Assembly: GCA_943704525.1 (NCBI GenBank)
Contig: CALSCQ010002849.1
Span: 1-23,230, forward strand
DNA length: 23,230 bases
Direction: 5' to 3'
DNA from: Pigoraptor vietnamica
Lineage: Eukaryota; Opisthokonta; Filasterea
The notes beneath the pieces were generated by a model. That model saw only the letters and a program-made list of their open reading frames with translations. It was not told the origin of the DNA and did no database searches. The position numbers and the translations under genes are program-made. Shown here piece by piece: positions 1-7,402 of the stretch; position 1 is the first letter of the stretch; every line of letters starts with the position of its first letter.

Positions 1-12
1 AAAAGACCCCCC

Positions 13-43
<31 letters not shown>

Positions 44-135
44 AAAACACACACACACGCACTATGCGCACACATGTGCATGCACTCTACTAACACTAAA
101 TGTCGCCAGGACGTCGGCACTCCCCCTTCCCACAG
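1..135. repeat. Homopolymer C, homopolymer A and CA tract, probably intronic
   Basis: The window opens with a 27-base C run (7-33), a 14-base A run (34-47) and a short CA tract (48-58). These lie upstream of the CACAG acceptor at 131-135, so they most likely sit in an intron of the dynein light intermediate chain gene. Runs like these are prone to assembly error. Confidence 0.6.
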
Positions 136-535
136 GGCAAGACCAGTCGCGCTGGTAAGTCCCTCTGTGCGTGCACGCTTCGTGTGTCCGACATGCACCA
201 TCTCATTCACCGCCCACACATTGCGATCTCTTCGACCTGCGTGCGCTTGCTCACACGCGAAGCTCTGCGCACAGGACGAAGGCGAGGGCTCTGGCACCGC
301 AAGCCCCATTTCCGCGCCGACGGGCGCCGGTGCACCGCCACCAGGCGCACAGCAGGAAGTCCTCGCAAACTTCTTCAACAGCCTGCTGCGGAAGCCGGCG
401 TCGTCGGCCAAGCTAGTGCCGGGGCCGGGTGCGACGGGCGCCGGCGAGTCCACGGCGCTGCGGAAGGACGCCGCGGCCGAGCTTGAGCGCATCAAGGCGG
501 CTGCGGCCAAGCGGGCAGGGCAGGGGCCGAAGTAA
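136..535 (+). CDS. DYNC1LI: Cytoplasmic dynein light intermediate chain, C-terminal end (partial)
   Basis: This is the 3' end of a gene that begins left of the window. The last exon is 275-535 (stop TAA 533-535, 86 codons). A 19-base exon at 136-154, joined in phase across a GTAAGT...ACAG intron (155-274), is plausible but tentative. The terminal exon encodes a Gly/Ala/Pro-rich linker, then VLANFFNSLLRK, then about 30 residues later AAAELERIKAAAAKR. Human DYNC1LI1 has VLANFFNSLLSKK and HAELDRI in the same order near its C-terminus. In that family these are helix 1, the docking site for activating adaptors of the Hook, BICD and Spindly type, and helix 2. The GTPase-like domain that binds the dynein heavy chain is outside the window. 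The protein would act in the cytoplasmic dynein-1 or dynein-2 motor; the helix 1 motif favours dynein-1. Confidence 0.88.
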
Positions 536-829
536 AGACGTGTGGTTCATGTTGTGTGTCGTGAGCAGCGAAGAGGGCTGGAGTTGACGAGTAGAGGGAG
601 CAGGAGTAGTCGCCTGAGGGCAAACGGTATGGATGACGGGACATGCAGGACGTGAACCATGGCGCAACAGCGGACAAATGTCATTCGCACGCACACCCCA
701 TCACCACTCTCAGTGACACGAGTGACAGCGAACACGGTGGACGTGCGAGAAGGAACGCGGGCAATTGAAATTGGCACATTTCTCAGTCTCATTTCTCTCG
801 TTTTTTTTTTTTTTCACATTCGCCGAATG
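536..829. other. Convergent intergenic region
   Basis: These 294 bases separate the stop codons of the dynein light intermediate chain gene (+) and PET117 (-). They should hold both 3' untranslated regions. A 14-base T run lies at 801-814, close behind the PET117 stop, where it reads as A on the PET117 sense strand. I see no coding signal or classical AATAAA signal on either strand. Confidence 0.6.
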
Positions 830-1145
830 CTATCGCACGGCCGCACCCGAGCGCCGCGCAGCCTCCTCCTCCTCAGCCAGTAGCCGCCTTCGCAGCTCCA
901 TTTGTTCGCGGAGTTCGGCGATGTTCTGTTGCTTGCGCTGCTGGCGCTCGAGGTCGCGCTCGACGCCGGCGTACATGACCTACATTTTAGCCCGAAGTTA
1001 TGAAGAGCGGAAACAATATTAACCGTTCAAAGTTCACGTCCGCACACACCTCTCTGTCCCGTTTTTGAAGGTAGTGGACGTAAGTGACGACGGTCACGCA
1101 CGCGATGCAGGACGCGGCCAGCGTGAGCTTGGCGTTTGTTGACAT
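830..1145 (-). CDS. PET117: PET117-like cytochrome c oxidase assembly factor
   Basis: This small gene has two exons: 1145-1050 (32 codons) and 979-830 (49 codons plus TAG). They join in phase 0 across a 70-base GTGTGT...GTAG intron. The 81-residue product starts MSTNAKLTLAASCIACVTVV, a single hydrophobic N-terminal helix. It continues as a charged helix containing ERDLERQQRKQQNIAELREQ. Human PET117 is also 81 residues, with the same layout and a matching core (IRDIERQIRKKENIRLLGEQ). PET117 is a mitochondrial inner-membrane protein that works with the heme A synthase COX15 during complex IV assembly. The N-terminal helix would be the membrane anchor. The gene lies behind TRM6 on the same strand, with 376 bases between them that carry a CRE-like palindrome and a tandem repeat. 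Each exon is too short to stand out as an open frame, so the gene is easily missed. Confidence 0.9.
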
Positions 1146-1169
1146 GGGGCCGTCGCCACAGACAGGGTG

Positions 1170-1366
1170 GCAATACGCAAAAAGGGGTTCGAGATGCGCG
1201 GGAATGCTGTCGTAGAATTCTCTCTAAACGCCAGACAGCCGCGCAGGCCTTGCGACGAGAAAATAGGGGCAATACCAAACAGAAGGAGGGTTGAGATGCA
1301 CGGGATTGCTGTCGTAGAACTCCCTCCACACACGGGGCAGACAGCCGCGCAGGCTTTGCGAAGAGA
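1170..1366. repeat. Imperfect tandem repeat, two copies of about 100 bases
   Basis: Copy 1 starts at 1170 and copy 2 at 1270. Both begin GCAATAC. Both contain GCTGTCGTAGAA and ACAGCCGCGCAGG at near-equal offsets, with scattered substitutions and small indels between them. The array starts 25 bases upstream of the PET117 start codon, so it lies in that gene's 5' untranslated region or promoter. Confidence 0.85.
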
Positions 1367-1454
1367 GAAGAAGGCCCCGTGGCTTCAAGAGTGTGCGACT
1401 GTTGCCACGAACGCTGTGACTGTGCGAGACACGTGCAGAGTGCCATTATTATGA

Positions 1455-1462
1455 TGACGTCA
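1455..1462. promoter_or_regulatory. CRE-like palindrome TGACGTCA
   Basis: A perfect eight-base TGACGTCA palindrome lies between the TRM6 stop and the PET117 start, about 310 bases upstream of PET117. This is the consensus of CREB/ATF bZIP factors. A single eight-base match can occur by chance, so function is unproven. Confidence 0.35.
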
Positions 1463-1521
1463 CGGTAACAGACGACTGTGATGTTTTGGTTTAAGCGCGC
1501 ATTTCCACCACAGACGATTGT

Positions 1522-4378
1522 TTACTCTGCGCCTTCCGTTGCGACCTTTTGCCGCTTGGCAGAGGCGCCGCCCTCCGCCTCCTCTTCCGCCGGCCGCTTC
1601 TCCGATGCACCTGCACAATCATAATCGTCAAAGTAAGAGAGACTGTACAAAAGTCACATAGGATGCCGTCGCGCCACACCCACCGGCCGAAGCGCTGTCG
1701 CCCGCCGTCCTGTTGCGCCGCGCGTCCGGGGCTACGGTCGTGCCGTATAGCACATAGCCGCCGTGCGGCATTCCGTTCATGGTCGGGTGTGTGCGTGCGG
1801 GAAGGACCTGCGTAACAGCGCGCGACAGAGATATACACAGCGCACGCCGTTGTAAGTACGCTATACGCGTTGAGATTTTTCCATGTGCAACAAAGGACTA
1901 TTCGAACACAGCCGCCGCACCTGGTACTCTCGGAACCAATTCTCGGCAATCTCGACAAGCACTGCGGCTCCCTCTGCGCGCAAGTGCGTGGCGCACTCGA
2001 CGAGAGGCTGCCAAGAACACGAGCAGCACGGTGTGAGGAGCAGTTGCGACTGTAAATGTGTGCACGAGAAGCACCTGCAACGCACCTCGATAAACGGCGA
2101 GTACACCGAGAACGGCCGCGAGGGCGCGACAAACGGCAGAAGAGTGTCCAATACTTCCTTCGGGTGATAGCGGGAAGCGACGAGCAGCCTGTTCATGTGT
2201 GTTTTGTGCGAATTGCATGTGAGCGTTGTGTTGCAAGACGAGAGTGATCCGCGCTGGTGACAACATAAATGCGAATATTGCGGCGCAGCGGACCACCCAC
2301 GTGTCAAACCGTCCCGCGCTCAGCAACTGCCGCGTTACGTCGTGCCTCTCGCGCAGCGCAGCGCGGCGTTCCTCACCCGCCACGCGCTGCCTCTCCATTT
2401 CCTCGGCCGTGAGCTCCACCTTCTGCTTCCTCCGCCCACGCCCCTTCTGTGGCTCGTTCTTCTTCACACTTCCCGCGCCATTCGCGTTCGCCGCCGCTCC
2501 CGCAGCACCCTCTTCCCCAGCCACATCGACCTCCATGGCCTCTGCGCCGTCTGTTTCACGCGGCTCCGCGCCCGCACCCTCCGCATCGACAGAGACTGCC
2601 TCGGGGGCGTCCGGCCGCGACGACGGAGGCGGTTGTCCCGAATGCACCGATGCGAGCCATTCGAAGCGATATGAGCGCAGATTGCCGAGAATGGGGGGAG
2701 GAAAGTTCATCGCACGCACGATCTGGTCCGAGGGGGTGCTGCTGGCGTGCAGCTGGACGACCGTGCCCGTCTCTGCACGCGCACACGCGGGCATCATCAG
2801 CGGCACGCTCAGACACATACAGCAGCAAGGGGCCGCACATTCTTGCCGCGCACGCAACCCACCGCCCACGCGGTCCAATACCGAGGCCGAGAGAAGACCA
2901 CCAACGCCATCGACGACGAGGCACTTGAGCCCCGAGTGCACGTTCGCCGTCGTCAGCATGAGTGCGAGCGAATCTGGTCGCATGTCGCTGCAGGGCGTAC
3001 AATTATGCGCACAACGTAAGAAAAGGTGAAGGGCGCAGTGGCGTTTGGAGACGGAAGAGGCGACTGTTCGTTGGATGCGAATGGCGCCATTGAGCGAGAA
3101 GAGAGCGCGGCGTTGGAGTTACGGCGAGAGGCTCGTGCAAACGCACCAGATTTTCTCGGGATCGTTCGTAAAGTAGAGCTCACAGAGTGTGCGGGGTGTC
3201 GGCCTCACGGTAGTAATGCGGGGCATGTACCTGTGTGCCATGCATGTGAGAGAGAGAGAGAGAGAGAGAGCGTGTGCACTGGATGGCGAGTTTAAGCGCC
3301 GCGAACTAAATGCGCCCCAAACGTCTCCCTACGCAACGACAGCCGCACAATCGCTGAAGTGGCGGCCAACCACGAGACATGACAGGAGAGGACATAATCG
3401 CCGGCAGAACACGCGCACTTTTTCTCCTTCTTGCGGAGGTATTTCGCCTGCGAAAACTCCGTCTTTGTCTTGAACGTGGCGCTTCCCTCGACGAGCTTGG
3501 CGATCAATTCCTGCGATCACAGCACACAGCACATTAACACACACGCACACACGCGCACTTACGCACGCACACACACACACACACACACACACTCTCTCTC
3601 TCTCTCTCTCACGCACACTCACACACACACACTCACACACTCACACACACACACACATGACGCACGCATGAGAACGGTTATGCACTACAGACGCAACGCG
3701 CCTTTCCAGACACGCCCTGCTGCTTCATCTCGGCGATTTCTTCGGCCGTGAGCGTCTGACTCCGGTTGTCATCAACAATGCTGCGGTTGTCCGACGACGG
3801 CTCGCCGTCCTTAAGGCCCTCCACCGCTGAACGGGCGCACGCACATCAGCCTCGGCACAGGAACACACAGACATCGCCCACCACACACAACCACACCTTC
3901 CACGCACACGGCCGCGCCTTTCACGCACTTACGCGCACCACACACGACACATGCACATAAACGCCAGACCCCTTAACGCAAGCAAAGGCGAGAAAAAATA
4001 ACCGCAGTCGTCGTCGCATGCTCTTCGAATAACCCACCCGCCACCATCACGTCGCGCGGGCGTTCGATGCGCACGAGCTTTTGGCCCACGAGGTCGTAGT
4101 AGCCCCCAAACGGCTGGCCGATCAGCGCATCGGCCGAAATCCACAGCTTACCCAACCGCACATTCCTGTGTGTGCGCGCCCGTGCGTTGCGTGAGTGCGT
4201 GCATGCGCGTGTCGTGCGACGAATGCGCGCGTGCATGTGCAAACGGCGCAACACGCACTGCAGACGTTCGCACGCACCCCTTGGTGCGCACTTCGGCCAG
4301 TCGCGACTCCTCGTTGTCCCTCTGGAGAATGACAAAGTTTCCCTCACAAATCACCGCATCGCCCGCCCTCTCCTCCAT
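1522..4378 (-). CDS. TRM6: tRNA (adenine(58)-N1)-methyltransferase non-catalytic subunit TRM6
   Basis: Eleven exons on the minus strand: 4378-4278, 4165-4038, 3826-3714, 3510-3419, 3230-3147, 2987-2863, 2772-2301, 2188-2086, 2007-1921, 1807-1684, 1610-1522 (stop TAA). Phases match at every junction. The product is about 505 residues; human TRMT6 is 497. Family blocks appear in order: DNRSIVDDNRSQTLT, LVEGSATFKTKTEFSQ, KYMPRITTVRPTPRTL, NDPEKICDMRPDSL, the NVHSG...VVDG Rossmann-like block, LLPFVAPSRPFSVY, ENWFREYQV and PARTHPTMNG. TRM6 pairs with the catalytic TRM61 to make m1A58 in the tRNA T-loop; it binds tRNA and lacks a working AdoMet site. A charged, Lys-rich linker (GRGRRKQK) in exon 7 and a KR-rich C-terminus could serve tRNA binding or nuclear import. 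The least certain border is the exon 7/8 junction, where I chose donor GTGGGT at 2300. Confidence 0.95.
3231..3418 (-). repeat. TRM6 intron 4 with a (GA)n tract
   Basis: This intron lies between TRM6 exons 4 and 5 (donor GTGCGC, acceptor CACAG). It holds an uninterrupted GA run of about 23 bases at 3248-3270, close to the acceptor. On the sense strand this is a CT run, so it can also serve as the polypyrimidine tract. Confidence 0.8.
3536..3657. repeat. CA/CT microsatellite inside TRM6 intron 3
   Basis: About 120 bases of (CA)n, then (CT)n, then interrupted (CA)n lie inside the 203-base TRM6 intron 3511-3713. On the TRM6 sense strand they read as GT and GA tracts. The coding exons on both sides keep their frame. 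Confidence 0.9.
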
Positions 4379-4705
4379 TCTCTCTCCCGTCTCGCGATCG
4401 CAAGAGCGACCGCCGGCCAGCGAGAAGAGCAGACGGATTTGCGTGAAATGGTATTGTCAGTCGCCTGTTGTGGTGATGCAGCCACCCCGTATGCGTGTTA
4501 CCCACACGTGCAGGCTCCTACCACCGGCCCTCACAGAACTTGCTCAAGTGCTCTCACGCGTGCCTGCCTGTTCGCTGCCACGGCGCTGTGTGTGCGCGCG
4601 CGTCTCTCTCTATCTCTCTCTCTCTCTCTCTCTCTTGCGCCGCAGCGGTGTCGACGGACAGCCGTCTGTGAATTTGGGCTGATCCGACAGTTTCTTTGCT
4701 CTCCC
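4379..4705. promoter_or_regulatory. Shared divergent promoter of TRM6 and the pseudouridine synthase gene
   Basis: These 327 bases separate the start codons of two tRNA-modification genes transcribed in opposite directions. A 34-base CT tract with one interruption (4602-4635) lies near the + strand gene. I see no TATA box. The head-to-head arrangement is direct observation; a shared control region is inference. Confidence 0.65.
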
Positions 4706-7121
4706 ATGCGACTTGCGCGGCTGAAGGCCATGGCACAACCAGTGGCGGCGCAGACGGCGAAGCGGCCTCGCGCATCCGCGGCATCTGTCGCCGCGACACC
4801 CGAGACAAGGCGTAAGGTGCTCTTGGGTGGCGATCGCGGACGGCAACTGAATTGCTGATGTTTTTTGTGTACTCAGACGTCACTCTGACTCTGTATTGTG
4901 TGTGTGCAGGCCAAACGACCACGCCATGACGTGGGCGCAGACGAGGAGGAAGAGCCGGGAGAATACGTCGAGTTTAACGGTACGTTATGGGCGGCGCACG
5001 CTGCAATCGGTCAGTCCCCACGTTACAGGACGGCTGCTGTCGTCGAACTTTTCCAATGTGCGTTTGCTTTGCACCGCAGGGTTCCGCTTCGTGCGCCCGT
5101 ATTACTTTTCGTTCAAGACGCACACCAAGGGGCGCTGGCTGAAGCGGGAGCTGTTCGAGGTCTTCGCTCGCGAGTTTCGCTCCGATACACCGGAGTACTA
5201 CGTGGGTAATGCACTCGCGTGTATGCAAGCTCCCGTGCGCACACGCACTCGCGCATTTTGCGTCACCTGCCGTTCCCCTCACACACCGCCCACTCGAGTA
5301 ACAGGCCGCTGCGATTGACAACGGCAAGATCACCGTGGACGGCCAAACTGTGCCACGCACCTATGTGCTCAAGGACAACCAGCTAATACGCCACCGCGTG
5401 CACCGCCACGAGCCGCCCGTGCGCGCGGGCGACATTCCCGTGGTCAGCACTGCGGACGACGTCATTGTCGTCGACAAACCAGGGTCCATACCGGTGAGCT
5501 GGATGGGAGGAGCGATTGGGTTTGCCTTGAATCGTGGAGAAGGTGTGCGTGCGTGTCGTGACCCGATTTCGAGCCCAATTGATCCGCGCCCTTTCGCTCT
5601 TTCACAGGTGCACCCCTGCGGCCGCTACAGGCACAACACGGTCATCAACATACTCAAGCGACAGCTGCAATTGGACGCCATCAACAGTGAGTGGCGCGCT
5701 TGCGGAGAACGGTTCCGTTCGCTATAATACCAACACGCCTCTCTTCTGCGTCTGTGCTTCCTGCGTCTGTGTTGTCGCCCTGCGCAGCCATCCATCGCCT
5801 CGACCGCCTCACCAGCGGCCTGTTGCTGCTGTCGCCGAAGCTCTCCGTCGCGCAGCGAATGTCCAAGGCGATCCGTGAGCGCGATGTGGTGAAGGAGTAC
5901 GTGTGCCGCGTCAGCGGAGAGTTTCCAGAGTGAGTCGCTGCCCATAGTTCCCAGTGTGCGTCGCCCTCTCTAGTGCGTGTACGCACGTTAAGGTGCTGGT
6001 TCCCGCTTACTTACTTTCTGGAATGCATGTTCGCGTGTACGTTGCCTCGCAGGGGCACCGTTCAGTGCGACGAGCCGATCGAGGTCGTGTCGCACAAGCT
6101 GGGGCTGTGTCACGTGAGCCCGACGGGAAAGCCGTGCAGCACGTCGTTCAAGCGCCTCAGTTACAACGGCAGGACGAGCGTCGTGCAGTGTGCGTGACGC
6201 GTGCGATCACTCCGTCGTCTCCCTCTGCATTCATCTCCGCCAATAGCCCCCACACAATCCCTGTTGCTGCATGTGAACTCGCGCGCTCACACTCCATGCC
6301 CTGCTCACCACAGGCTTCCCGCACACCGGTCGCATGCACCAGCTGAGGGTGCACTTGCAATTTCTTGGTGGGTCTGAGCTCGTGTGCAACTCACCGTCTG
6401 CATCGTTACAAAAACGATGCGTTCGCACCAGTCGTACACATATCGACAATCCCAATGCATTTCTCCATTCCCCAAACTCACCGCTGCTGCGCACGCACCC
6501 CACTCAGGTCATCCGATCGCCAACGACCCCCTCTACTACCGCGTCTCGTGGGGGCCCTCGCTCGGCAAGGGCGGCGCACCACGGGACGTCGTCACGCGTG
6601 TCATGGACGATCTCTTCAAGAGCGGCATTGAGTTTGAAACGGACGGCGACGGCGACGGCCCAGACGCCGATTTGGAGAGGGACCCTCCCACCGGTGCTCC
6701 TCCCGCTGCATCTGCGCCCGGCGATTCTGCTACACCCGTACAAACCGCAGCGCCCGAATGCGACGTTGCGCCCTCCGTTACGAACACATGCCCTACCGAG
6801 CCCGCGCGTAAAGCCGACGCGCCTGTGACTTGTGCACCGCCGCCTGTGAGCGCTGCTGAAAATGGCGAAGGCGCGTCGTGTGAAGCGGCGGAAGCGGCGG
6901 CGGCGCCGTCCGATCGTCCGGAATTTGTGAGGGACCCGACGTGCGCCGAGTGTGCGGTGGTGCGTCGCCTCCCTCGCGAGGACGAGATGTGCATATGGCT
7001 ACACGCGCTGCGGTACTCCGGGCCTGGCTTTGATTATTCGACGCCAATGCCACTGTGGGCGCGCGAGGACTTTGACGGCGACAAACACATTGCGCCCCGC
7101 GCGCCGGCGGACGTGAAGTGA
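4706..7121 (+). CDS. RPUSD2: RluA-family RNA pseudouridine synthase, RPUSD2/Rib2/Pus9 type
   Basis: Nine exons: 4706-4816, 4910-4979, 5080-5201, 5305-5493, 5608-5686, 5788-5929, 6053-6189, 6314-6367, 6508-7121 (stop TGA). Phases match throughout, giving about 505 residues (human RPUSD2 is 545). The S4-like N-terminal part holds RFVRPYYFSFKTHTKGRW and LKDNQLIRHRVHRHEPPV. The catalytic domain holds VVDKPGSIPVHPCGRYRH, then HRLDRLTSG with the nucleophile Asp of this fold, then KEYVCRVSGEF, HTGRMHQLRVHLQFLG and HPIANDP. The C-terminus keeps the family block CAECAVVRR...HALRYSGPGFDY after an acidic, Ala/Pro-rich linker. Yeast homologues make psi32 in cytosolic (Rib2) and mitochondrial (Pus9) tRNA. 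Two in-frame ATGs (4706, 4730) are possible starts. The exon 1 donor (GTGCTC at 4817) is the weakest border. Confidence 0.95.
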
Positions 7122-7402
7122 GAGTGGGCCCACGACGTGTGTGCGAGGACGGGTGCTCCTATAACTACCTTTCGCTTGCGTGTATACTTCGAAAAAGTAG
7201 GTTTATGCGACTCGGATGCCGCTATGGAGAGCGGCGGATAGATATGACTGTGCGCCGGGCACTGGGGAAGTGGAGCGCGCGCAACGCGGACCGGCCGCGT
7301 GCGAGGAGAAAGGAGTGCTGTGAAGCGCGCGTGTGGGTTTGTGCTGTCGGTTCGAGAAATCGGTTGGACGAATCGCTGTCGGATGTGCTTGACCCGCTGC
7401 AA
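7122..7402. other. Convergent 3' region between the pseudouridine synthase and fibro-slime genes
   Basis: These 281 bases hold the 3' untranslated regions of two convergent genes. A small perfect hairpin (GCCGCT, six-base loop, AGCGGC) lies at 7218-7235. I find no coding signal. Confidence 0.6.

Noticed and set aside
1898-2983. A 361-codon minus-strand open frame as one uninterrupted gene
   Set aside because: It reads through two in-frame TRM6 regions that behave as introns, and its last part is in the wrong frame for the conserved TRM6 C-terminal blocks. The exon model restores the family sequence.
2226-3029. A 267-codon plus-strand open frame opposite TRM6
   Set aside because: It is antisense to the charged linker exon of TRM6, and its Ser/Pro-rich composition is explained by that.
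3536-3657. Regular repeats that might suggest a repeat array or CRISPR-like structure
   Set aside because: These are plain dinucleotide microsatellites in an intron, with no unique spacers.
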